DNA of 5,767 bases from an uncultured Lentisphaeria bacterium (GTDB lineage Bacteria; Verrucomicrobiota; Lentisphaeria; Victivallales; Victivallaceae). Of the stretch, positions 1 through 5,423 are shown piece after piece. The position numbers were made by a program, and so were the translations under genes. Positions within the stretch are counted from its first letter, which is position 1; each line of letters begins with the position of its first letter. Under the pieces are notes generated by a model. It was not told the DNA's origin. It worked only from the letters and a program-made list of their open reading frames with translations, and searched no databases. The DNA lies in NCBI GenBank assembly GCA_949298665.1, contig CASFXO010000273.1, positions 1 through 5,767 of the forward strand. Direction: 5' to 3'.

Positions 1-1088
1 AAGGCGATCCGGTGACGATCGTTCCCGTTGACAGCGGAGAAGCGGAAGCGGAGTTCATCGGCAACTACATCAAACAGGAGATGTCAGCCGCACCGAACCG
101 ACATTACCGGGATTTCGCCGTGTTGTACCGTTCGAACCACCTGTCCCGGCAGCTGGAACAGACTCTCCGTCGCCAGGGCGTTCCCTACCGGCTGGTCGGC
201 GGGCAGGAATTCTACAAACGCAAAGAGATCAAAGACGCCGTCGCCTACCTGAAACTGCTGGTCAATCCGCACGAAGACCAGAGTCTGCTGCGCATTCTCG
301 CCACGCCGCCGCGCGGACTGGCCCAGAAGGCGGTCGACGGGCTCAAACGGCTGCATGCCTCCACCCGGAAGCCGATGCTGGAAATCCTCGGACTGCCGGA
401 ATTCACCGCCGGACTGGGTGCCAGAGGCGCAACCGCGGCCCGGGAACTCCACGCCGTTTTTCAGCAATTTCGGGAGACCTTCGTCGAACCCGGCGCCCTC
501 GCCCGGAAGATCGGCGAGTTTCTCCGGGCAGTCGGCTACCTCGACGGTCTGCAGCGCATGTACAAAGACTATGACGATGCGGTGAAACGCCGCGAAAACA
601 TCGATGAATTCATCAATGCGGTGGCACAATATGAGCAGCGTGCGGAACGACCGGCAACGCTGAGCGAATACCTGGAAAGTTTCGCTCTGCTGGAGGAAAA
701 CGACCGTACTGCGGAAGACGAGAACGCCGACGCCGTCACCCTCACCACCGTACATGCCGCCAAGGGGCTGGAATTCCCGGTGGTGTTCGTCGTAGCGATG
801 GAAAACGGGCTTTTCCCGCACGAACGGGCAGTCGAAGAGGGGTCTCTGGAGGAAGAGCTGCGGCTGTTTTACGTCGCCATCACCCGGGCGCGGGAGAAAC
901 TTTTCCTGATCCGGGCCGCCACCCGGATGCAGCGCGGGCTTTCCCGCATTCAGCTGCCCTCACCGTTTCTGACGCTGCTGCCGGAGGCGGAAACGCGCAC
1001 GGCCCGGCCGGAGGAACTGGTGCAGCCGCTGAGCGCGGATGAAATGCGGCAGGCCTTTGCGGAAATTTTCAAAATTCTGGAACGTTGA
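1..1088 (+). CDS. UvrD/PcrA/Rep-type superfamily 1 DNA helicase, C-terminal part (5' end outside window)
   Basis: This is an ATP-dependent 3'-5' DNA helicase of the UvrD/PcrA/Rep group, which unwinds DNA in repair and replication restart. The reading frame is open to the left edge (first full codon at position 3, 361 visible residues), so the GTG at 12 is internal and the Walker A half lies outside the window. Visible from the N side, numbered from the codon at position 3: motif IV region with DFAVLYRS (about 37-44), an arginine/EFYKRKEIKD segment (about 69-78), motif V with TTVHAAKGLEFP (about 248-259), and motif VI with LFYVAITRARE (about 288-298). The tail after motif VI is only about 60 residues and shows no Tudor-like RNA polymerase binding domain as in E. 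coli UvrD or B. subtilis PcrA, so in length it is closer to Rep. The UvrD/Rep family is certain; which subfamily is not. It ends at a TGA, 332 bases before the next gene. Confidence 0.95.
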   Translation, partial: GDPVTIVPVDSGEAEAEFIGNYIKQEMSAAPNRHYRDFAVLYRSNHLSRQLEQTLRRQGVPYRLVGGQEFYKRKEIKDAVAYLKLLVNPHEDQSLLRILATPPRGLAQKAVDGLKRLHASTRKPMLEILGLPEFTAGLGARGATAARELHAVFQQFRETFVEPGALARKIGEFLRAVGYLDGLQRMYKDYDDAVKRRENIDEFINAVAQYEQRAERPATLSEYLESFALLEENDRTAEDENADAVTLTTVHAAKGLEFPVVFVVAMENGLFPHERAVEEGSLEEELRLFYVAITRAREKLFLIRAATRMQRGLSRIQLPSPFLTLLPEAETRTARPEELVQPLSADEMRQAFAEIFKILER

Positions 1089-1094
1089 TCGTTT

Positions 1095-1126
1095 GGCCGA
1101 CGGCGACCGTTCCTCCGCCGTCAGCC
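1095..1126 (+). terminator. Stem-loop after the helicase gene, terminator-like but without a T-run
   Basis: GACGGCG (1099-1105) pairs with CGCCGTC (1116-1122) around a 10-base loop, and the stem extends past one C/A mismatch by GGC (1095-1097) with GCC (1124-1126). It lies 6 bases after the helicase stop codon. No T-tract follows, so it is not a canonical intrinsic terminator; it could be an mRNA 3'-end stabiliser or act with Rho. Confidence 0.35.
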
Positions 1127-1196
1127 CGATTCCGTTCGCATCTGCGCTGCCCCATCAATATATTTTCATCAAATAAAAATAAGCAACTTTCCGGTG

Positions 1197-1312
1197 TTGC
1201 CTCTTTCAAAACCTGCAATTGCCCGTGTTTTTTTATGAACCCGTAAACTTTATAATAGAAAAAAACGGTTTTATTCCGGATAAAAGAAGTTGTATTGACT
1301 GAAAAGAGGCAA
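1197..1312. repeat. 10-bp inverted repeat bracketing the A/T-rich promoter island
   Basis: TTGCCTCTTT at 1197-1206 is the exact reverse complement of AAAGAGGCAA at 1303-1312, with 96 bases between the arms. A short inward extension (C1207/G1301, A1208/T1300) is possible if A1302 bulges out. The interval contains a perfect TATAAT at 1251-1256 and the right arm lies in the spacer of another candidate promoter. The repeat itself is directly seen; whether it is an RNA stem, a pair of protein sites or the borders of an invertible or inserted segment is unknown. Confidence 0.5.
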
Positions 1313-1318
1313 TATATT
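1251..1318 (+). promoter_or_regulatory. Candidate promoter region for the regulator gene
   Basis: Two sigma-70-like candidates are visible. A perfect -10 hexamer TATAAT sits at 1251-1256, but the -35 position 17 bases upstream is only a T-run. A second -10-like TATATT at 1313-1318 has TTGTAT at 1290-1295 at 17-base spacing (only three of six -35 bases match); a better -35, TTGACT at 1295-1300, is too close to it (12 bases) and only 14 bases from TATTAC at 1315-1320. If the second were used, the leader before the ATG at 1421 would be roughly 95 bases. These are pattern matches, not proof. Confidence 0.35.
1269..1285. promoter_or_regulatory. Possible operator: TTTTAT / ATAAAA inverted repeat
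   Basis: TTTTAT (1269-1274) and ATAAAA (1280-1285) form a perfect 6-bp inverted repeat around the 5-base spacer TCCGG. It sits between the two promoter candidates, just downstream of the TATAAT at 1251. XRE-family regulators usually bind short palindromes of this size in their own promoters, so autoregulation by the downstream protein is a reasonable inference. The A/T-rich background makes a chance repeat possible. Confidence 0.3.
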
Positions 1319-1340
1319 ACGAAAATTAACGGCAGATCAA

Positions 1341-1375
1341 CGGAATCCCCCCCTTCCGGCGTTTTTTCGTCGGAA
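1341..1375 (+). promoter_or_regulatory. Two mutually exclusive hairpins in the probable 5' leader
   Basis: CGGAA (1341-1345) can pair with TTCCG (1354-1358) around a loop that includes seven C residues (1347-1353). Alternatively TTCCGGCG (1354-1361) pairs with CGTCGGAA (1368-1375), an 8-bp stem with one G-U pair and a loop of six T. The shared segment 1354-1358 cannot be in both. The structures lie 35 or more bases before the ribosome binding site at 1411-1416, so direct masking of that site is not evident. No known riboswitch class is recognised. Confidence 0.3.
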
Positions 1376-1420
1376 CCAATGCCGTTGAATGGATGCAAAC
1401 AGCATTTCCGAGGGAGACAT

Positions 1421-2353
1421 ATGGCAGTCACACCGCTTAGAATGAAGCTCGGAGAAAAAATCAGAAAATATCTGCTCGGCAGTCCTCTGCGCCAGCGGGA
1501 TCTGGCAGCGGCGCTGGGGGTGTCCTGTTCGGCCGTGTCCCAGATGATCAGCGGAAAAATCGTGCCGCAGCAGGATCAGCTGGACATCATCTGCGAACAT
1601 CTGGCCCTGACTCGGGATCAGACGCTGGAGCTGACCGCCATGTTGACCAGCATCCGCAACGGCCAGAAAACACTGCGCTCCAAATTCAATCAGTTGCTTG
1701 CCGCCGCCCGCAGAGAACGCGGCGTGGATGCCCGACAACTGGCCAATCTGACCGGAGTATCCTGTACCCGCCTCCAACTTCTGGAAAACTGTTTCGACGC
1801 CACCCCGACGCTGGAGGAAATCAACCGTCTGGCCCCGGTACTCTCCTGCGCTCCGGAAGATATGCTGCTGGCCGCCGGAATGGCCCGCCCGGTCATCCAG
1901 GGCGACAGTGTGCAGTTGAGCGAACCGGCCGTCGATTATCAACTGGCTTCCCGCAAAATGCTGCCGGTGCTGGAGCTGGCTCAGCTGGCCGATTGCCGGC
2001 CGGAGGAATCTCTGCTTCATTTCGCGGCCCGCAAAGCGCTGCGTCAGACCGGTTACGGCACGGACCTGCCGGTCCCGGCGGTGGCGATCGCCGCCGACTG
2101 CCGGAAACTCAAGCTCGGCACCGGCGGCGAGGTCCTGATGCTGGTCGCGCCGGAGCGGCCGCAGGGATTCCGGGAAATCGAGCTTTACCGGGACCGCACC
2201 GGCCAATACCGGCTCCGGGAGCGGCGGCGCGGCTGCTGGAAGGTGTTTCAGCTGCCTCCGGTGACGACGCCCGCCGGTTATGCGCTCTGGTCGCTGCCGG
2301 TCCTGGAGCTGATCATCCGTCCGGTACGCCCGGGAGGTTCTCCGGAGGCTTGA
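1421..2353 (+). CDS. Tandem XRE helix-turn-helix regulator with degenerate LexA/CI-like C-terminal domain
   Basis: This is a probable cytoplasmic DNA-binding regulator of 310 residues. I chose ATG 1421 because AGGGAG (1411-1416) stands four bases before it; the frame is open further upstream (to 1295) but that part is low-quality and has no such site. The first helix-turn-helix is at about 22-46 (RQRDLAAALGVSCSAVSQMI), the second at about 102-126 (ARQLANLTGVSCTRLQLLE). After a linker, residues about 180-303 look like the beta-rich S24 domain of LexA/CI. Ungapped spacing against E. coli LexA puts Cys227 (in ADCRKLKL) at the catalytic serine 119, Glu237 (in GGEVLMLV) at Asp129 and Arg264 (in QYRLRE) at catalytic Lys156, and no Ala-Gly cleavage site is seen. 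If so, it senses or dimerises but does not self-cleave. The HTH assignment is firm; the S24 relation is my inference. It overlaps nothing and runs into the next gene with a one-base gap. Confidence 0.85.
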   Translation: MAVTPLRMKLGEKIRKYLLGSPLRQRDLAAALGVSCSAVSQMISGKIVPQQDQLDIICEHLALTRDQTLELTAMLTSIRNGQKTLRSKFNQLLAAARRERGVDARQLANLTGVSCTRLQLLENCFDATPTLEEINRLAPVLSCAPEDMLLAAGMARPVIQGDSVQLSEPAVDYQLASRKMLPVLELAQLADCRPEESLLHFAARKALRQTGYGTDLPVPAVAIAADCRKLKLGTGGEVLMLVAPERPQGFREIELYRDRTGQYRLRERRRGCWKVFQLPPVTTPAGYALWSLPVLELIIRPVRPGGSPEA

Positions 2354-2354
2354 A

Positions 2355-2732
2355 GTGAGCAGGCCGGGATGTTGTCTTGGATCGCTCGGCTGCCTGATCA
2401 TCGGAGCGCTTCTGGGAGCGCTGGCGGTATGGCTGTTGATCCCCCGCCTGACGCGGAAAGGATATACGCCGGACCAGGCGGCGGAAGCCGTGGAACAACG
2501 GATGTCGGATCTCTCGCGGGAAGCGCGCAGCCATGTCGCGGCCAAGGTTTCCGACCTGAAGGATTCGGTATGGGAAACGGCGTCGGATTCCGCCGTTCCT
2601 CCTGAACCCCTGCTGGATTCCGAACTTCAGGAGCTGTCCGGAAACGCTTCCTCTCCACAGACAACTCCGGCGGACTCGTCTGTTGCCGACGTTCCCCCGA
2701 CGGAATCCGGCAAAAAACCGCGTTTCCCATGA
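2355..2732 (+). CDS. Small single-pass membrane protein of unknown function, coupled to the upstream regulator
   Basis: The 125-residue product is not recognised. It starts with GTG at 2355, one base after the regulator's TGA, with a strong GGAGG site (2344-2348) six bases before it and inside the upstream gene, so translation is probably coupled. Residues about 8-29 form one hydrophobic membrane segment with a GALLG (GxxxG) motif and cysteines at 6, 7 and 13. Arg31, Arg34 and Lys35 directly after it suggest, by the positive-inside rule, that the C-terminal part is cytoplasmic. Residues 38-77 are predicted by eye to be an amphipathic helix or short coiled coil (QAAEAVEQRMSDLSREA), and 79-125 is Pro/Ser/Thr-rich and probably disordered. 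The layout recalls small YtxH-like membrane-anchored proteins but I see no diagnostic motif. Cys13 does not sit in a good lipobox. The good start site and regular codon use make it a real gene. Confidence 0.75.
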   Translation: MSRPGCCLGSLGCLIIGALLGALAVWLLIPRLTRKGYTPDQAAEAVEQRMSDLSREARSHVAAKVSDLKDSVWETASDSAVPPEPLLDSELQELSGNASSPQTTPADSSVADVPPTESGKKPRFP

Positions 2733-2933
2733 AATTCCGCTTGAAAAAAACGACAATCGGGTTGATTTTATAGCACGGATTTTCCGACGTCGTCAGCGGC
2801 TGCTTGATCCGCCGTACTCCGACGATACCGGAAGCGGAACGGATTGAACGCGATAAACTGCTTGGCCGGAACGGAGGGATTGAATTTTCCTGAACGGGAC
2901 GAAAAGCAGAAAAAGCGGAACCATGGAAACAAG
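2733..2933 (+). other. Gap before uppP; no clear promoter or terminator
   Basis: The stretch carries TTGAAA at 2741-2746 and TATAGC at 2769-2774, but the 22-base spacer is too long for a normal sigma-70 promoter. There is an 8-bp palindrome CGACGTCG at 2785-2792 and an orphan GGAGGG at 2873-2878 with no start codon at usable distance. The uppP frame is open back to a TTG at 2844, but that extension (lysine-rich near its end) is not part of the UppP family. A promoter for the uppP cluster is expected here but not identified. Confidence 0.4.
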
Positions 2934-3749
2934 ATGGATTTTTTATATGTACTGATTCTGGCAGTGGTACAGGGAATTGCGGAATTTCTGCCGATCAGTT
3001 CCTCCGGACACCTGTCCGTGCTGGGAACTCTGTTTCACTTCAACCCGGAAGAAAATCTGGCGCTGGGGATCGTCCTTCACGCGGGAACGCTGGTGGCGAT
3101 CATCGTCTTCTATTTCCGGGAACTGCTGCGTTTTCTCCATCCGGAGCGGTTCCGCCTGGCGTTGATGGTGATTCTCGGCAGCGTGCCCGCGGGCGTCATT
3201 GGAATTACACTCAAGAAATGCGGTCTCGACGAGGCGATCTTCAGCAATCTGATTCTGGTGGGGTGCGGTTTTCTGGTCACCGCCACGTTGCTCTGGTGGT
3301 CCGAACGGCGGCGGCGGCATCGCTCCGGAGAAGAAAACGCCACGCCGATTGAGAAAATCACCCCCCGTCAGGCCGTGCTCATCGGTCTGGCTCAGGCAGT
3401 GGCGATTCTGCCGGGAATTTCCCGCTCCGGCTCGACGATTTCCGCCGGATTGTTTACCGGGGTCCGTTCCGCCGCCTGTGCGGAATTCTCCTTTCTGCTG
3501 GCCATTCCCGCCATCGGCGGCGCCGCTCTGCTGGAACTGCTGGACCTGTTCCGGGACGGTATGCCGCTGGAAGGCATGGCCCCCTGGCAGCTCGGCGCGG
3601 GCTTCTGCGTCTCCGCCGTCGTCGGTTACGGTGCGCTGGCATTGCTGGTGAAAATGCTGAACCGGGGCAGGCTGGCGCTTTTTTCATGGTATCTGTACGC
3701 GGTCGGGGTCGGTGTGCTGCTCTGGCAGCTGGGCAAAGCGTGGCAATGA
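2934..3749 (+). CDS. uppP: Undecaprenyl-diphosphatase UppP (BacA family)
   Basis: UppP is an integral inner-membrane phosphatase that converts undecaprenyl diphosphate to undecaprenyl phosphate, recycling the lipid carrier for peptidoglycan and other envelope glycans; overexpression gives bacitracin resistance in known cases. The 271-residue product has the normal family length. The N-terminal motif is Q13-G-I-A-E17 (the Q/ExxxE motif) followed by PISSSGHL with His26, and the second signature PGISRSGST occupies 160-168 with Arg164, both conserved active-site elements. A second AQAVAILPG segment (153-161) reflects the family's internal inverted repeat. Several hydrophobic helices are visible (for example 47-60, 76-93, 104-121, 184-205, 221-241, 247-266). 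I start at ATG 2934 because the protein then begins exactly at the conserved N-terminus; its ribosome site is weak (GGAAA, 2925-2929). It is followed 30 bases later by proC, probably in one transcript. Confidence 0.97.
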   Translation: MDFLYVLILAVVQGIAEFLPISSSGHLSVLGTLFHFNPEENLALGIVLHAGTLVAIIVFYFRELLRFLHPERFRLALMVILGSVPAGVIGITLKKCGLDEAIFSNLILVGCGFLVTATLLWWSERRRRHRSGEENATPIEKITPRQAVLIGLAQAVAILPGISRSGSTISAGLFTGVRSAACAEFSFLLAIPAIGGAALLELLDLFRDGMPLEGMAPWQLGAGFCVSAVVGYGALALLVKMLNRGRLALFSWYLYAVGVGVLLWQLGKAWQ

Positions 3750-3779
3750 TCATAACCATTTTGATTGAGGGAATCGCAT

Positions 3780-4586
3780 ATGAAACAACTGTTTTTCATC
3801 GGTGCCGGAAAGATGGCGACCGCCATTGCCGCCGGTCTGGTCCGAACCGGTGCCTTTGCACCGGATGAGCTGCTGGCCTACGACATCAGCGAAAAGGCCG
3901 CCGCGAATTTTACGGCAAACACCGGCGTCAGCTGCCGGAACGGCGAATTCCGGGAAGAAGAACTGGAAAACATCCCCGCCGTCCTGCTCGCCGTCAAACC
4001 GCAATATCTGGCGGACGCCTTGAACGGCCTGAAAAGCATTCTGGAGTCCAAACTCATCATCTCCATCGCCGCCGGAATTTCCCTGGCCCGCCTGTACGAT
4101 CTGACGGACAGTGCCCGGATCGTCCGAGTCATGCCCAATACCCCGGCCCTGATCGGTCAGGGATGCGCCGTGGCCGCTCTCACCGCAGAAGTCACCGCTC
4201 CGGAAAAGGAGCTGGTGCGCCGAATCTTCAGTTCCGTCGGCAGCTTCGCCGAACTGGAGGAAAAACAGCTGGACGCCGTCACCGGTCTTGCCGGCAGCGG
4301 TCCGGCCTATGTCTTCGAATTCATCCGGGCTCTGGCCGACGGCGGCGTGGCCGAAGGCCTCCCGCGCGATCTGGCACTGGAGCTGGCCGCCCGCACCGTT
4401 GCCGGAGCCGCCGCCATGGTGACCGCCACCGGACAGCATCCGGCAGTACTGTGTGACCAGGTGAACAGCCCCGCCGGAACCACCAGCCGCGGTCTGGAAA
4501 AACTCAGCGAAGGCGGTCTGCATGCCGCCGTCATGGCCGCAGTCCGCGCCGCCGCCGCGCGCTCCGCCGAACTGGGACAGGCGTGA
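3780..4586 (+). CDS. proC: Pyrroline-5-carboxylate reductase ProC
   Basis: ProC catalyses the last step of proline synthesis, reducing 1-pyrroline-5-carboxylate with NAD(P)H in the cytoplasm, usually as an oligomer of domain-swapped dimers. The 268-residue product has normal length. It shows the Rossmann nucleotide-binding start FIGAGKMATAIAAGL (6-20), LLAVKPQ (69-75), the VMPNTPALIGQG segment (117-128), TGLAGSGPAYVFEFI (168-182) of the dimer domain, and DQVNSPAGTT (226-235), the family signature around the substrate site. ATG 3780 is chosen because AGGGA (3768-3772) lies seven bases upstream and the Rossmann motif starts at residue 6 as usual; a TTG at 3765 in frame has no site. Neighbours are uppP 30 bases upstream and a glycosyltransferase starting at the stop codon. 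No neighbouring proA or proB is visible, so the rest of the pathway lies elsewhere. Confidence 0.97.
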   Translation: MKQLFFIGAGKMATAIAAGLVRTGAFAPDELLAYDISEKAAANFTANTGVSCRNGEFREEELENIPAVLLAVKPQYLADALNGLKSILESKLIISIAAGISLARLYDLTDSARIVRVMPNTPALIGQGCAVAALTAEVTAPEKELVRRIFSSVGSFAELEEKQLDAVTGLAGSGPAYVFEFIRALADGGVAEGLPRDLALELAARTVAGAAAMVTATGQHPAVLCDQVNSPAGTTSRGLEKLSEGGLHAAVMAAVRAAAARSAELGQA

Positions 4587-4588
4587 TC

Positions 4589-5362
4589 ATGCTTCAGCAC
4601 GGCAACCATCCCCTTCCCGGCTCCGAAGGACGGCTCAGCGTCGTCATGCCCGTATACAATGAAGCCGCCACCATCGAAACCATCATCCGGAAAGTGCTGG
4701 ACCGTCCGGAAACCGGTGAACTGATCATCGTCAACGACGCTTCGACCGACGACACCTGGGAGCATTTGCAGAAATTTTCCGCGGATCCCCGGGTCAAATT
4801 GCTGAATCAGCCGGTCAATCGGGGCAAAGGAGCGGCACTGATCCGCGGGTTTGAGGAGGCCACCCGGGATTTCGTACTGATTCAGGACGCCGATTTCGAA
4901 TACTCGCCGGAGGATTATCCGATCGTGCTTGGACCGCTGCTGTGCGGACGGGCGGACGTGGTGTACGGGTCCCGTTTCATGGGAACGCCGGGACAGGTAC
5001 GCTATTTCCGCCACGAAATGGGCAACAAATTCCTGACGTTTCTATCCAATGTCTTCTCCGACATTCACCTTTCCGACATGGAAACCTGCTACAAGGGCTT
5101 CCGGAGAGAGGTGATCCAGAATCTGCGGCTGGAATCGGAACGCTTCGGCATCGAAGTGGAAATCACCGCCAAGGTGGCCCGTTCCCGACAACTGCGCATC
5201 TGGGAAGTCCCGATCTCCTACAATCCAAGACGTTACGGAGAAGGCAAAAAAATCGGCTGGCGCGACGGCGTCGCCGCGCTTTTCCACATTCTCCACTTCA
5301 ATCTTTTCACTTCCGACGAGCAGAGCTTCAAACGCCCGTGGTCGGAAATCACCGGACGCTGA
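4589..5362 (+). CDS. GT2 family glycosyltransferase, polyprenyl-phosphate mannosyl/glucosyltransferase-like (DPM1/ALG5 group)
   Basis: This GT-A fold enzyme probably transfers a sugar from a nucleotide sugar to a polyprenyl phosphate at the cytoplasmic membrane face; donor and acceptor cannot be read from sequence. Numbering from ATG 4589 (257 residues): SVVMPVYNEAATI (17-29), IIVNDASTDDT (46-56), the DAD metal-binding motif at 100-102 followed by FEYSPEDY, YGSRF (126-130), SDMETCYKGFRREV (162-175) and RFGIEVEITAK (185-195), then EVPISY (206-211) and RRYGEGKKIGWRDG (214-227). The TCYK...EVPISY...GEGKKI series is typical of the bacterial DPM1/DPG-synthase-like group. No membrane helices are visible, unlike the two-helix ArnC/GtrB type. 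A GTG at 4583 overlapping the proC stop (GTGA) is an equally possible start, with GGGA (4574-4577) five bases before it; AGG at 4579-4581 suits the ATG. Either way translation is closely linked to proC. Shared lipid carrier with UppP is an inference. Confidence 0.9.
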   Translation: MLQHGNHPLPGSEGRLSVVMPVYNEAATIETIIRKVLDRPETGELIIVNDASTDDTWEHLQKFSADPRVKLLNQPVNRGKGAALIRGFEEATRDFVLIQDADFEYSPEDYPIVLGPLLCGRADVVYGSRFMGTPGQVRYFRHEMGNKFLTFLSNVFSDIHLSDMETCYKGFRREVIQNLRLESERFGIEVEITAKVARSRQLRIWEVPISYNPRRYGEGKKIGWRDGVAALFHILHFNLFTSDEQSFKRPWSEITGR

Positions 5363-5369
5363 CCGCCGC

Positions 5370-5392
5370 GCCGTGCCGGAAAGCGGCACGGC
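5370..5392. terminator. GC-rich hairpin between convergent genes
   Basis: GCCGTGCCG (5370-5378) and CGGCACGGC (5384-5392) form a perfect 9-bp stem with the loop GAAAG. It begins 7 bases after the glycosyltransferase stop and lies between two convergent genes, the usual place for a two-way transcription end. No T-run follows on either strand, so a Rho-assisted or RNA-end-protecting role is as likely as intrinsic termination. Confidence 0.55.
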
Positions 5393-5402
5393 AACGTTGC
5401 CG
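5389..5402. repeat. Perfect 14-bp palindrome CGGCAACGTTGCCG
   Basis: The sequence reads the same on both strands with no central gap, and its left four bases overlap the right arm of the preceding hairpin, so in RNA the two folds compete. It lies between the stops of two convergent genes. Ungapped palindromes of this length are typical protein-binding sites rather than RNA hairpins, but no binding protein can be named. Confidence 0.5.
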
Positions 5403-5408
5403 CAGCAC

Positions 5409-5423
5409 CGGTCAATCGGTCAA
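5409..5423. repeat. Short direct repeat CGGTCAA x2 at the hisC stop
   Basis: CGGTCAA occurs at 5409-5415 and again at 5417-5423, one base apart. The second copy contains the hisC stop codon (TGA on the minus strand, 5420-5422). Reading through the stop would soon meet the same in-frame or near-frame TGA copy. It is probably a small tandem duplication without function. Confidence 0.35.

Larger units (their letters stand above)
1089..1420. other. 332-base intergenic region with A/T-rich island
   Basis: No convincing gene is present. The left part (1089-1145) is GC-rich and holds a stem-loop. From about 1150 to 1330 the composition changes to strongly A/T-rich, with runs of A and T, unlike the coding sequence on both sides. 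The island carries promoter-like hexamers and inverted repeats, described separately. A minus-strand open frame of 120 codons crosses the region, but it has no recognisable domain and overlaps both neighbouring genes, so I treat it as chance. The region most probably carries the promoter and 5' leader of the regulator gene that starts at 1421. Confidence 0.75.

Noticed and set aside
1183..1200. GCAAC / GTTGC stem as a minus-strand terminator followed by a T-rich stretch
   Set aside because: Only five base pairs and no minus-strand gene ends there.
1069..1431. Minus-strand 120-codon open frame across the intergenic region
   Set aside because: No recognisable domain, overlaps the end of the helicase and the start of the regulator, and its composition follows the A/T-rich non-coding island.
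1337..2545. 402-codon minus-strand open frame opposite the regulator
   Set aside because: It is a shadow of the GC-rich coding strand: rich in Arg, Gln and Gly, no family resemblance, and opposite a gene with clear HTH domains.
2785..2792. 8-bp palindrome CGACGTCG before uppP as an operator
   Set aside because: Palindromes of this length are common by chance in GC-rich sequence, and no promoter is placed next to it.
2844..2933. N-terminal extension of uppP from TTG 2844
   Set aside because: The extension is hydrophilic and absent from the UppP family, and the conserved N-terminus starts at ATG 2934.
2923..2955. Ten-codon frame (ATG 2923 to TGA 2955) overlapping the uppP start, as a possible leader peptide
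   Set aside because: No good ribosome binding site, and no repeated codon pattern that would suggest attenuation; probably chance.
3750..4523. 257-codon minus-strand open frame opposite proC
   Set aside because: Antisense to an unmistakable proC with all family motifs; glycine- and glutamine-rich shadow sequence.
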